Shown here in pieces: positions 46,852 through 55,571 of a stretch of 64,000 nt of DNA. The stretch spans positions 541,453 to 605,452 of the forward strand of contig JAHCJI010000001.1 of NCBI GenBank assembly GCA_026126305.1. The letters are read 5' to 3'. Position numbers and translations under genes: made by a program. This DNA comes from Phycisphaeraceae bacterium (lineage in GTDB: Bacteria; Planctomycetota; Phycisphaerae; Phycisphaerales; UBA1924). The notes under the pieces were generated by a model, which was not told where the DNA came from, ran no database searches, and saw only the letters and a program-made list of their open reading frames with translations. The first letter of the stretch is position 1. Each line of letters begins with the position of its first letter.

Positions 46852-48414
46852 ATGACGACGTACATCATCCGACGCCTGCTGCTGATGATCCCGACCTTGA
46901 TCGGGATGACGCTGCTGATCTTCATGCTGGTGGCGATGAGCCCCGGCGGTGTCGGCGCGGCCTTGCAGGTCTCCGGCGGCGGACAGATGGACTCGGGCAG
47001 CATCGCGCAGCAGCGTGCCTACCTCGAGGACCGCTACGGCCTGGACTCGCCCATCCTCGTGCAGTATGCCCGCTGGCTCGGTCGGGTGAGCCCGATCAAG
47101 TTTGGGGCCCGCGACCAGTTCGCGCCGAATGGCGACCGGTTCCGCAAGCCACGCCCGGCTCCTGAGCCGCCGCTGTGGCAGTGGTTTGTCGAGGCGTTGC
47201 CGGCCGCGCCACCGGTGGCAAAGCTGGAGGTTCCTCAGGACGCCAACGCCCGCAGCCAGTTGTATCGCAGCGCGAGCGGGAACTATGCCCAGGCGCGTGC
47301 TTCGTTCCTCGGGACCCGATCGCGGTTCGAGATTGCCATGGGCGATCTTGCCAAGGCTATGGACCGTCCCGATGTGGTGCGTGATCGTGGCCAGATTCGG
47401 CCCGAACCGGCACGCCGGATCGGGAAAGAGGCCTTCCAGAGCGCCGACGCGACGCTGTGGGCCGCCGCCGAGCAGCAGGCCCAGGCCATGTTCGAGGCGC
47501 ACGTGCGTTTGCAGGAGGCCACGGCGCAGTTGCGATCGGTGTATGACGCCCGGATGTTCCGCCGGGCTGGTGTGCCGTTGATCCCCGGTACGGTATCGCT
47601 TGCCGCGCCAGATCTTGGAACGAGTTTTGGGAAGTCTCGGCCGGTGTCGTCGCTGATCGCCGAGGCCTTGCCGATCACGCTGCTGCTGAACCTGATCGCG
47701 GTTCCGATTATCTATGCGGTTGCGATTCCTTCGGGTATTCTCGCGGCGACTCGGCAGGGGTCGTTGTTCGACGTTGGGATCGGTGCGTTCTACGTGGCGT
47801 TGTGGTCGATCCCCGTGGTGTGGGCGGGCGTGCTTGCGGTTGGCTTCCTGGCGAACAAGGAGTACCTTGGCGCTTTCCCGGTGACGGGGCTGCACTCGGT
47901 GGCCGGCCAGGGCATGCCGATGCTGCCCCGATTCGTGGAGATTGCCCAACCCGACGGGACGCTCTCGCGTGCTTGGCAGCGTGGCTATCTGCTCGACACG
48001 CTCTGGCATCTGGCCTTGCCGGTGGCGTGCCTGGTGTATACGGGCTTTGCGGTGCTCAGCAAGCAGACCCGTGCGGCGATGCTCGAGAACTTCAACGCGG
48101 ACTACGTGCGGACGGCCAAGGCCAAGGGCGTGGCGCACAAGGACGTCGTGTTCCGGCACGTGTTCCGCAACAGCCTGCTGCCGCTGATCACGATGTTTGT
48201 TTCGATCTTCCCGGCGATGCTGGGCGGCTCGGTGGTGATCGAGCGGATCTTCAGCGTGCCGGGGATGGGCAGCCTGATCATCGAGGCCATCGGCCTGCGA
48301 GACCGGGAGTTGTTGCTGGCCAACGCCCTGATCGTCGGGCTGGTGAACATGCTCGCGTTGTTGCTGGCCGACATTCTGTACGCCATGGCCGACCCACGGA
48401 TTTCCTACGACTGA
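46852..48414 (+). CDS. DppB/OppB-family ABC permease with large insertion
   Basis: A 520-residue inner-membrane permease. The N terminus MTTYIIRRLLLMIPTLIGMT and the C-terminal transport domain (LSKQTRAAMLENFNADYVRT, the EAA-type loop) are typical of DppB. About 200 extra residues sit between helix 1 and the core (about 75-260), Arg/Gln/Glu-rich and partly coiled-coil, probably extracytoplasmic. Usual family length is about 310-340. The stop TGA shares its A with the ATG of the next permease. The role of the insertion is unknown, perhaps docking the tethered binding protein. Confidence 0.88.
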   Translation: MTTYIIRRLLLMIPTLIGMTLLIFMLVAMSPGGVGAALQVSGGGQMDSGSIAQQRAYLEDRYGLDSPILVQYARWLGRVSPIKFGARDQFAPNGDRFRKPRPAPEPPLWQWFVEALPAAPPVAKLEVPQDANARSQLYRSASGNYAQARASFLGTRSRFEIAMGDLAKAMDRPDVVRDRGQIRPEPARRIGKEAFQSADATLWAAAEQQAQAMFEAHVRLQEATAQLRSVYDARMFRRAGVPLIPGTVSLAAPDLGTSFGKSRPVSSLIAEALPITLLLNLIAVPIIYAVAIPSGILAATRQGSLFDVGIGAFYVALWSIPVVWAGVLAVGFLANKEYLGAFPVTGLHSVAGQGMPMLPRFVEIAQPDGTLSRAWQRGYLLDTLWHLALPVACLVYTGFAVLSKQTRAAMLENFNADYVRTAKAKGVAHKDVVFRHVFRNSLLPLITMFVSIFPAMLGGSVVIERIFSVPGMGSLIIEAIGLRDRELLLANALIVGLVNMLALLLADILYAMADPRISYD

Positions 48415-50507
48415 TGAGCGACACCACCCCCAACAACCCGCTCAACGCCGACCAGTTGACCGCCGTCACGGGCGTGCATCTCATGCAAGGGATCGGCCAC
48501 CGTCCCGCCGAGGGCTTCTGGACCGAGGCGTGGCGTCAGGTTTTCAAGCGTCCGGGCGCGGTGATGGGCATCGCGTGGGTTGGCATCATCGCTTTTTTTG
48601 CCATCTTCGCGCCGCTTATTGCCAACGGGCATCCGATTTTGGTCGTTCGGCAAGCGGACGTGAACCCATTGGGCAAGTTGCTGTCGGGTATCGGGCCCGC
48701 GTTGGCGTCGTTGGATGGTGTTCGGCTGCTGCTGTTCAGCGTCCTGTGGACGGTTGCCTGGATTGCGTCGCCCAGGCGTCTGGCGTTGCCGGTGCTGGTG
48801 GCGCTCGCGTCCTTCGCGTCACTGGCATTGGCGTTTCGTTTTGTGAGCGGGCTCACCATAGGTGTTGAGTCTGCGGAGCGTTGGGGTGTTGCGCTAAAGA
48901 TCTTGACCGACCTGGCCATACTCGCCGGTTTTGTGTGGCTGGCGGGGGCGTTTGGCTTCGATCGCCGAACGCGTGTGGCCAGTAGCGCGGTGATCTGGCT
49001 GGTGTTCCTCGGCGCGTTGCTTGGCTTGGCCGCCAAGGCCGACACGCAACTGCCGGTGACCTCGCCCATGCTCGAGTACCTGACGGTGGTCGACCTTGCG
49101 ATCCTGCTTGGGGGCGTGGCCGGGCTTGTGCTGCTGGTTCCCAAGTGGTGGGGCTCGCGCGGCGATCGGGCCAAGGCGCTCCTGGTCGCGTCGCTCCAGG
49201 CGGGCCTGACGCTCTTGCTGCACACGATCGTCAGTGGTCGGGCTTCTTCGGCCCATCAGTCGGATTGGATGCGTTCGTTGACACAGCATCCAAACTTCGA
49301 GCTGGTCGCGGCTTTGTTCCTTGCCGCGCTGGTCGCGCTGCCCTTCCTGGTGGTGTATCCCTTCGACAAGGCAGGGCATCGTGCGGGTGCTTCGGCAGTG
49401 GTGGGCGCGGTGCTCTTCTGGCTGTTGTCTTCGCAGTGGTCGACGCCATTGCCGCGATATGAGTATCGCTGGGATCAGACCCAGGGTCGGATCAGTGCTG
49501 TGTACACGATCATCCCGTGGTCGCCCGCGCAGGGCGGGACGGCCGTCGATTTGCTGGACCCCGGGAGCAACGTGTACTCGCAGATCCTCAAGGGCCTGAA
49601 GGACGTGGCGCTCAGCGAGCGGGCCCGTCTGACGCGGACCGAGGTCAAGGACATGCCGCTGGACGCCGAGGTGCTCGAGGCCATCGAAGCGCAGCTCGGC
49701 TTTGCGGCCAGGGCCTTGCCGGCCACGCCCCAGGAAGCGTTCGAGATCGTGCGTCGGGCCACCGAAGCGGACCCGGACTTGACGGTCGCCGGGGTGCTGC
49801 GTCTGCTCGAACGCCAGCGTGCACCGGCGTACCTGCTGGGCACCGATTCGCGTGGTCGCGACATGCTCAGCCAGTTGTTGCACGCGTGCCGCCTGTCGAT
49901 CTCCATCGGCCTTGTGAGCACGGCCATCGCGGTGTTCATCGGGGTGACCTTCGGGGCGTTGATGGGGTACTTTGGCGGTTGGGTGGACATGCTGCTCTAC
50001 CGGGTGGTGGAAGTATTCATGGCCATCCCGCTGCTGTTCCTGCTGATCGTGGCGGCGGCGGTGCTGCCTCGCAACACGTACGTGATGATGGCGATCATCG
50101 GGTGCGTGACGTGGACGGGCAGCGCGCGGTTCATCCGAGCGGAGTTCTACAAGTTGCGCGGGCAGGATTTCGTGCAGTCGGCTCGCGCGGTGGGCCTGCC
50201 CCTGCGCAGCGTGCTGTTCAAGCACATGCTGCCCAACGGCGTGACGCCGGTGCTGGTGGACGCGTCGTTTGCCATCGCGGCGGCAATCCTGGCCGAGGCG
50301 GTGCTCAGTTACCTGGGCCTGAGCGACGAGGAGCAGGCCAGCTGGGGCCGACTGCTGAGCGACGCGAACAACCAGGTGGGCGAGTTCATGTGGTGGCTGG
50401 CGATCTTCCCGGGGCTTGCCATCTTCCTGACGGTGCTCAGTTACAACCTCATCGGCGAGGCGCTGCGCGACGCCATCGATCCCAAACTCAAGAAGGCTCG
50501 TGTATGA
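48414..50507 (+). CDS. DppC/OppC-family ABC permease with very large N-terminal region
   Basis: A 697-residue permease. The C-terminal third is a normal DppC domain: YLLGTDSRGRDMLSQLLHAC, the helix block SIGLVSTAIAVFIGVTFGAL, and the EAA-type loop FVQSARAVGLPLRSVLFKHM. The N-terminal 440 residues hold one family-typical first helix (MGIAWVGIIAFFAIFAPLIA) and then at least six additional hydrophobic helices and a soluble stretch not found in ordinary DppC (about 300 residues). The start ATG overlaps the dppB-like stop (TGATG). The extra helices may be a separate membrane domain inserted into the permease. Confidence 0.87.
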   Translation: MSDTTPNNPLNADQLTAVTGVHLMQGIGHRPAEGFWTEAWRQVFKRPGAVMGIAWVGIIAFFAIFAPLIANGHPILVVRQADVNPLGKLLSGIGPALASLDGVRLLLFSVLWTVAWIASPRRLALPVLVALASFASLALAFRFVSGLTIGVESAERWGVALKILTDLAILAGFVWLAGAFGFDRRTRVASSAVIWLVFLGALLGLAAKADTQLPVTSPMLEYLTVVDLAILLGGVAGLVLLVPKWWGSRGDRAKALLVASLQAGLTLLLHTIVSGRASSAHQSDWMRSLTQHPNFELVAALFLAALVALPFLVVYPFDKAGHRAGASAVVGAVLFWLLSSQWSTPLPRYEYRWDQTQGRISAVYTIIPWSPAQGGTAVDLLDPGSNVYSQILKGLKDVALSERARLTRTEVKDMPLDAEVLEAIEAQLGFAARALPATPQEAFEIVRRATEADPDLTVAGVLRLLERQRAPAYLLGTDSRGRDMLSQLLHACRLSISIGLVSTAIAVFIGVTFGALMGYFGGWVDMLLYRVVEVFMAIPLLFLLIVAAAVLPRNTYVMMAIIGCVTWTGSARFIRAEFYKLRGQDFVQSARAVGLPLRSVLFKHMLPNGVTPVLVDASFAIAAAILAEAVLSYLGLSDEEQASWGRLLSDANNQVGEFMWWLAIFPGLAIFLTVLSYNLIGEALRDAIDPKLKKARV

Positions 50508-50535
50508 AGCCGTGTAGGAAGCAGGGAGTGCATCG

Positions 50536-51681
50536 GTGAGCGACGCGACCATGACCCAACCCCATGCCGCCAAGGGCGAGATCGATCCCAAGGCCCAGCC
50601 ATTGGTCCAGGTGCGGGACTTGGCCGTTTCGTTCGACAACGGCACCGGCCCGCGCATCCAGGCCGTCGATGGCGTGCGCATGACCATCTATCCGCGGCAG
50701 ACCCTGGCGGTCGTGGGCGAGAGCGGCTGCGGCAAGAGCGTCACGGCCATGAGTTCCATGCAACTGGTCCCGCGCCCGCCGGGCCGGTTCGACCGCGGGC
50801 AGATCCTCTTTCGCACCGAAGACGGGCGGACCATCGACCTGCTGCGTCTGAGCGAGAAGGAGATGCGTCACGTCCGCGGCAACGACATCGCGATGATCTT
50901 CCAGGAGCCCATGACGAGCCTCAACCCGGTGTACACGGTGGGCGATCAGATCATGGAGGCCATCCTGCTGCACCAGGACGTCAGCGCGGGCCAGGCGCGT
51001 GATATCGCGCTGGAGGCCATGCGTGCCGTGGGCATCCCCGAAGTCGAGAAGCGCATCAAGGCGTATCCGCACCAGTTCAGCGGCGGGATGCGGCAGCGCG
51101 TGATGATCGCCATGGCGCTGGCGTGCCGGCCTCGGCTGTTGCTGGCCGACGAGCCCACCACCGCGCTGGACGTGACGATCCAGGCCCAGATCCTGGAACT
51201 GCTGGGCTCGCTGAAGGACGAGCACGACATGGCGGTCATGCTCATCACCCACGACCTGGGCGTGGTGGCCGAGAACGCCGACGTGGTGTGCGTGATGTAC
51301 GCCGGCCGCGTGGTGGAGTATGGCACGGTGTTCACCGTCTTCGACAACCCCATGCACCCCTACACGCGCGGGCTGCTGGCCAGCATCCCCAAGATCGGGC
51401 ACCGCCTCGATCGGCTGGTGACCATCAAGGAAGTGGTCGAGGACGAGGCGCAGTTCAAGATGCTTCCCGGCGCTGCCGACGGCGTGCGCCCTTGGTGGCC
51501 CTGGCACAAGCCGCCGGCCGACCTGGCCCCTTTGAACCAGCCCGCGGGCGACTACTACCTGCAGGAGGTGGCCAAGGACCATTGGGTGGGCGTGTGGCGC
51601 ACGCACGCCGTCCGCGATCACGAGAGCCGTCCGCCCGATCTGAATTATCGCGCGCATCGGGAAGCGCCAAAGGCCCGCTGA
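50536..51681 (+). CDS. DppD/OppD-family ABC transporter ATPase
   Basis: A 381-residue cytoplasmic ATPase. Walker A is [12 protein letters not shown] near residue 59, the Q-loop lies in [13 protein letters not shown], the signature is [19 protein letters not shown], Walker [15 protein letters not shown], and the switch His is in [10 protein letters not shown]. The C-terminal extension ([16 protein letters not shown]) is the Opp/Dpp oligopeptide tail, here longer and Trp-rich ([11 protein letters not shown]) but without the Fe-S cysteines of some homologues. The GTG start at 50536 is 28 bases after the permease stop. No second (DppF) ATPase follows, so the ATPase may act as a homodimer or pair with a subunit encoded elsewhere. 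Confidence 0.9.
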   Translation: MSDATMTQPHAAKGEIDPKAQPLVQVRDLAVSFDNGTGPRIQAVDGVRMTIYPRQTLAVVGESGCGKSVTAMSSMQLVPRPPGRFDRGQILFRTEDGRTIDLLRLSEKEMRHVRGNDIAMIFQEPMTSLNPVYTVGDQIMEAILLHQDVSAGQARDIALEAMRAVGIPEVEKRIKAYPHQFSGGMRQRVMIAMALACRPRLLLADEPTTALDVTIQAQILELLGSLKDEHDMAVMLITHDLGVVAENADVVCVMYAGRVVEYGTVFTVFDNPMHPYTRGLLASIPKIGHRLDRLVTIKEVVEDEAQFKMLPGAADGVRPWWPWHKPPADLAPLNQPAGDYYLQEVAKDHWVGVWRTHAVRDHESRPPDLNYRAHREAPKAR

Positions 51682-51722
51682 GCCCACCGGGCCCGTCGTG
51701 GGTCCAATCGAGACGAGGCACC

Positions 51723-52811
51723 ATGCCCGCCGTCATGATCCTGGCCGATGAAGACTTTGCCTCGCGTGAGCGTGACATGCTCGCCCGGCTTGAGGTCGGG
51801 CTGGTCAGCGAGGGGCTTCGCGTGCTGCACGCGGTGCCCGAGACGCTGCCCGAGTTGCTCGACGGTCGGGTGTTCTCGCAGGCTCTCGGGTATGCGCCGC
51901 GTGGTCCGTTGCCACCGCTCTCGCGTCGCGCCAAGGACCTGGCCCGGTGCGCTATGGACGCGGCCCCGGGCGACGGCATCGCGGTGGTCCATGTCTTTGG
52001 CAGCGATGCCTGGCGCTTGGGATTCGAGACCGCCGGCCTGCTCGGTGCCGCCGTCGTGCTCGAGGTGTTCACCACGCGGCAGGCCGATGCGCTGACCGCA
52101 TCCCAGCTCGACGGGCTGAGCGACCGGGTGCTGGTGTGTGTGCCGGGGGTCGGGCTCGAGCGTCGATGTCTGCGCAAGCTCGACAGCCGGCATCTGCGTC
52201 TGGTGCGTTGGGGCGTGCATACGGATACGGCGCGCCGGGCCCAGCGCCTGGCTGGCGGCGATCGTCCGGCCGTTCTCCTGGCCGGCACGGGAGAGGACGC
52301 GTCGGCCTGGGCCCATGCGCTCGAGTCGCTCTCGCGGGTTCGCCTGGATGGCGATCTGCCGCCGCTGATCTTCGCCGACGCCGACGCGGCCCATCGGGCC
52401 CATCTGCGGCAAGGTGTCGAGCGGCTTGCCTTGGCCGAGCATGTGAGTTTCGTGCCCCTGGTCGAGGCGCGGCGCGAGCCTGTCCTGGCGGTGGATGCGC
52501 TGCTGCTGCCCGATTCGTTGCACCAGCACCGCAGCCTGGTGCTCGACGCCCACGCCCACGGCCTGCTGGTGGCCGCCGCCAGCGATCCGGTCATCGATGA
52601 ACTGGGTCCCGAATATGGGGTCACGCAACTCGACCCGGGCGACCCGGAGCGATGGACCGAGGAACTCAGCCGGGTGTTTGAGGACCAGCGGCTGGCCGAC
52701 GAGCGCCGTTCCAAGGGCTTCGAACAGGTCCGGGCCTTGCACATGGCCAATGCGTGCGCGGCCTCGGTGCGCTCGGTCTACGAGTTCATGCTGTCTGCCA
52801 AGTCCGGATAA
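51723..52811 (+). CDS. GT-B-fold glycosyltransferase-like protein
   Basis: A 362-residue protein. It starts MPAVMILADEDFASRERDML with an N-terminal Rossmann-like half, then a donor-like domain: AVLLAGTGEDASAWAHALES, a loop around HVSFVPLVEARREPVLAVDA, and LLLPDSLHQHRSLVLDAHAH near the C terminus, positioned as the sugar-nucleotide helix of GT4 proteins although the E-x7-E motif is replaced. It may transfer a sugar or be an inactive relative. GAGG lies just before the ATG. It is 41 bases after the ATPase and may be read from the same transcript. Confidence 0.65.
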   Translation: MPAVMILADEDFASRERDMLARLEVGLVSEGLRVLHAVPETLPELLDGRVFSQALGYAPRGPLPPLSRRAKDLARCAMDAAPGDGIAVVHVFGSDAWRLGFETAGLLGAAVVLEVFTTRQADALTASQLDGLSDRVLVCVPGVGLERRCLRKLDSRHLRLVRWGVHTDTARRAQRLAGGDRPAVLLAGTGEDASAWAHALESLSRVRLDGDLPPLIFADADAAHRAHLRQGVERLALAEHVSFVPLVEARREPVLAVDALLLPDSLHQHRSLVLDAHAHGLLVAAASDPVIDELGPEYGVTQLDPGDPERWTEELSRVFEDQRLADERRSKGFEQVRALHMANACAASVRSVYEFMLSAKSG

Positions 52812-52964
52812 GTGCGACTGGGCATGGCTGACGGCTCGGACTTGAATCATTCTGCGATGAATTTGCATAAAGCCTTGCAACAGTTCGGTTTATGCGATTG
52901 AATAGAGAGGTGCAGGGAGATCGACCCGCCGCCCGGAGGGTGGCACTTTGGGAGATCCGAAGAT

Positions 52965-53558
52965 ATGAAGAACCGACTTGTTCTCGCGTGGCTTGCCCTT
53001 CCCTTTGCCGCTCCATTGGCCTTGGCCCAGGGGTTGCACCCTGTCAGCGACGTGCGCACGATCGAGGCGGCCCCAGCGCCGGCCCGGGCCGAGGTGCCGC
53101 AGAGGGCGATCGTGGAGGTGCCCACGCTCGACCGGCTGCTGCCCTTCCAGCGGTTTGTGATCGATCCGACCGTGCGGCAGAACGCCCCGGATCGGTTTGA
53201 GATCCGCGTCAACGGCACCATCCGCAATTACGCGCGGGTGACCAACGGCTTCGTGCGGGCCCAGCGTTTCGTGGCCGACCGGCTCGAAGAGGCCCGTGTT
53301 GATTGGCTGAAAGACAACGGCCACGTGGGCGGCGTGATGACCCGTGGCGGGGCGGAAGCCGGCCGCGAACAGGTGTCCATCCAGCCTCGGGCGATCCTCC
53401 GCATGCCCCAGGGCTCCAGTGGTGGTGGTGGCTACCGCGTACAGGCACCTACGGCCGATCGTGCCCGGTTGGTGGCCGCCTTGGAGCGTCTCGAGCAGCA
53501 CCGCACCAGCGTTCAGCCACGGCCCGCCGAGCGTCCGACGGCTGTCGCGGCCCGCTGA
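52965..53558 (+). CDS. Small exported hypothetical protein
   Basis: A 197-residue protein with a signal peptide (RLVLAWLALPFAAPLALAQ, cleavage after AQ). The mature part has one compact beta-like stretch (PDRFEIRVNGTIRNYARVTN), a glycine-rich patch (QGSSGGGGYRV) and a helical C terminus (DRARLVAALERLEQHR). No cysteines and no known domain. It lies after a 150-base AT-richer spacer, so it is probably its own transcription unit, and a terminator follows. Function unknown. Confidence 0.65.
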   Translation: MKNRLVLAWLALPFAAPLALAQGLHPVSDVRTIEAAPAPARAEVPQRAIVEVPTLDRLLPFQRFVIDPTVRQNAPDRFEIRVNGTIRNYARVTNGFVRAQRFVADRLEEARVDWLKDNGHVGGVMTRGGAEAGREQVSIQPRAILRMPQGSSGGGGYRVQAPTADRARLVAALERLEQHRTSVQPRPAERPTAVAAR

Positions 53559-53597
53559 CATATCGGAGTCGGTTCAGGTTCTCCTTCTTTGCCTGGG

Positions 53598-53621
53598 GGG
53601 CCCCGTCTTCGTGCGGGGCCC
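53598..53621 (+). terminator. Terminator after the small exported protein gene
   Basis: Eight-base perfect stem GGGCCCCG/CGGGGCCC with an eight-base loop, then TCTCTTTC. It lies between the exported-protein gene and xseA. Confidence 0.72.
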
Positions 53622-53663
53622 TCTCTTTCAGCGCGGTCGTCTCTGGGTGCGATAATCCCTCCG

Positions 53664-55160
53664 ATGGCCCGGCATTTGTTCGACCCATCCAAGATGGCCG
53701 CCCAGCCCAAGGGGCCCGCACCGCCGCCCGTTGCGGACGCGCCCCTGCGCGTCCGCGACCTGGCGGCGCTGGTCGATGCCGCCATCCGCCGGGGCGTGGC
53801 CAGCCCGTTGCGGGTGGTGGGCGAGGTCAGCGGCCTGCGCGAGCGCACGCACCTGTACTTCGACCTGAAGGACGGCGAGGCGGTGATCGCGTGCGTGCTG
53901 TTTGCCAACGTCGTTCGCAAGCACCGGATCGTGCTGCGCGATGGGCTGGAAGTGGTGGTCACCGGGTCGCTCGAGTTCTACGCCAAGGCGGGCAAGCTCT
54001 CGTTTATCGGGACCAGCGCCCAGCCCGTAGGGGCCGGGGCGCTCGACCTGGCTTTCAAGCAATTGTGCGACGAACTGCGGGCCCTGGGCTGGTTCGACGA
54101 CGTGCGCAAGCGGCCCTTGCCCACCTTCCCCCGGCGTGTGGCCGTGCTCACCAGCCGCAGCAGCGCGGCGTTGCAGGACGTGCTCGACACCATGCGTCGC
54201 CGATGCCCGGCGGTGGAGGTGGCGCTGGTGGACGCCCGCGTGCAGGGCGAGGGGGCGGCGGCGGAGTTGCGCGCGAAACTCGTGGCGCTCTCGCGCCGGC
54301 ACGGGGCGCTGGGCATCGACGCGGTCATTATCACCCGCGGCGGCGGGTCGGCAGAGGACCTGTGGGCGTTCAACGATCGGGCGCTGGCCGAGGCGATCTT
54401 GAAGTGCCCCGTGCCGGTGGTGGCGGCGATCGGTCACGAGACGGACACGACCATCGCCGAGTTGGTGGCCGATGTCCGCGCCGCGACGCCCACACAGGCG
54501 GCGATGCGGCTGACGCCCGACATGGCCACGCTGCTCGAACAGGTCGACCTGAGCGCGACGCGCTTGCGTGGGGCACTGCTCCGGCGGACGGCCGAGGCGC
54601 GGCGCGCCGTCGATGCGTTGTCGAGGCGGCGGCCCATCGCCAGCCCGCACGCCATCACCGCCGACGCGCGCGCGAGGCTCGATCGTGCGAGAGAACGCCT
54701 GGCCGATCGCGTCCGGCAGCGGCTGCACCACGCCTCGCTCCGGCTGGAGCGGGCGGCTTCGAGGCTGGAGTCTCACAAGCCCGCTGCCGAGATGGCAAGG
54801 CGTGGGCAACGGCTCGAGCACATGACCGGGAGGCTGGAACGGGCCATGGCCCATCGTCTGGCCAGCGAGCACAAACGCGTGGACGCCCACGATCGGCAGC
54901 TGCGGGCCGTGGGGCCCCAGGCCGTGCTGGCGCGGGGGTATTCCTATACGACTCTGGCCGACGGGCGGTTGGTGCGGTCGGCCTTGGTCGTCTCGGCGGG
55001 GGATGAGCTGGTCACCACGCTGGCCGACGGGCGGGTACGCTCGACGGTTGGCGGCACCGGGCCCGGCAAGCCGACGCCGACCAAGGCCCCACCCAAAGCA
55101 CCTCCCAAGGCCGACCGGGCGAGCCAGATGGGCCTCTTTGGCGAGACGAAAGGCGAGTGA
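53664..55160 (+). CDS. xseA: Exodeoxyribonuclease VII large subunit
   Basis: A 498-residue catalytic subunit of exonuclease VII, which degrades single-stranded DNA from both ends. The N-terminal OB-fold has VVGEVSGLRERTHLYFDLKD, the catalytic core TRGGGSAEDLWAFND, then IGHETDTTIAELVADVRAAT, and a long coiled-coil arm (about 310-430) ends in the conserved VLARGYSYTTLADG. A Pro/Lys-rich tail follows. The Met at 53664 is used; upstream in-frame codons are Arg/Ala-rich. Its stop overlaps the possible GTG start of xseB, the usual xseA-xseB arrangement. Confidence 0.95.
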   Translation: MARHLFDPSKMAAQPKGPAPPPVADAPLRVRDLAALVDAAIRRGVASPLRVVGEVSGLRERTHLYFDLKDGEAVIACVLFANVVRKHRIVLRDGLEVVVTGSLEFYAKAGKLSFIGTSAQPVGAGALDLAFKQLCDELRALGWFDDVRKRPLPTFPRRVAVLTSRSSAALQDVLDTMRRRCPAVEVALVDARVQGEGAAAELRAKLVALSRRHGALGIDAVIITRGGGSAEDLWAFNDRALAEAILKCPVPVVAAIGHETDTTIAELVADVRAATPTQAAMRLTPDMATLLEQVDLSATRLRGALLRRTAEARRAVDALSRRRPIASPHAITADARARLDRARERLADRVRQRLHHASLRLERAASRLESHKPAAEMARRGQRLEHMTGRLERAMAHRLASEHKRVDAHDRQLRAVGPQAVLARGYSYTTLADGRLVRSALVVSAGDELVTTLADGRVRSTVGGTGPGKPTPTKAPPKAPPKADRASQMGLFGETKGE

Positions 55161-55162
55161 CC

Positions 55163-55399
55163 ATGGCCGAACGCAAGCCCAAAGCCGACCAGCCCGAGCC
55201 CACTTTCGAGGAGGCTTTGTCCGAGGTGGAGGCCATCATCGAGCGCATCGAGACCGGCCAGAGCGGGCTGGAGCGTTCCATCGGCGAGTACGAGAAGGGC
55301 GTGCGGCTGTTGGCCCGATGCCGGTCGTTGCTCAAGGACGCCCAGCAGCGCATCGAGGACGTGACGGGCAAGCTGGAAGAAGGGGGCACTGGGGATTAG
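55163..55399 (+). CDS. xseB: Exodeoxyribonuclease VII small subunit
   Basis: Seventy-eight residues, all-helical. The family core FEEALSEVEAIIERIETGQ is followed by LERSIGEYEKGVRLLARC, the XseB signature, and a short tail. Four to six copies coat the coiled-coil arm of XseA. ATG at 55163 is used; an in-frame GTG at 55157 overlaps the xseA stop and would add two residues. Operon with xseA; repeat-type hairpins follow. Confidence 0.92.
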   Translation: MAERKPKADQPEPTFEEALSEVEAIIERIETGQSGLERSIGEYEKGVRLLARCRSLLKDAQQRIEDVTGKLEEGGTGD

Positions 55400-55424
55400 G
55401 GCATATGCAATGGGAACGTAACTT

Positions 55425-55510
55425 ACGAGCCCCTCGCGTGAGCGAGGGGGCATGGACGCGAAGGAGCGCTCGGGTGTTTCCTTGCCCCCCGCCTCACGGC
55501 GAGGGCTCGT
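55425..55510. repeat. Pair of inverted palindromic repeat units (REP-like)
   Basis: Unit 1 (55425-55451) reads ACGAGCCCCTCGCGTGAGCG and on, an eight-base hairpin CCCTCGC/GCGAGGG type. Unit 2 (about 55486-55510) is a similar sequence in the opposite orientation (reverse complement begins ACGAGCCCTCGCCGTGAGG). About 35 bases separate them. The arrangement resembles a two-unit REP/BIME element downstream of xseB; it may also help end transcription. Confidence 0.6.
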
Positions 55511-55571
55511 TCTTGTAATGCCAATGCCCATCGTCCCTTCTGACCGATAGCCCAGCGGGAGCCAGAGCCGC

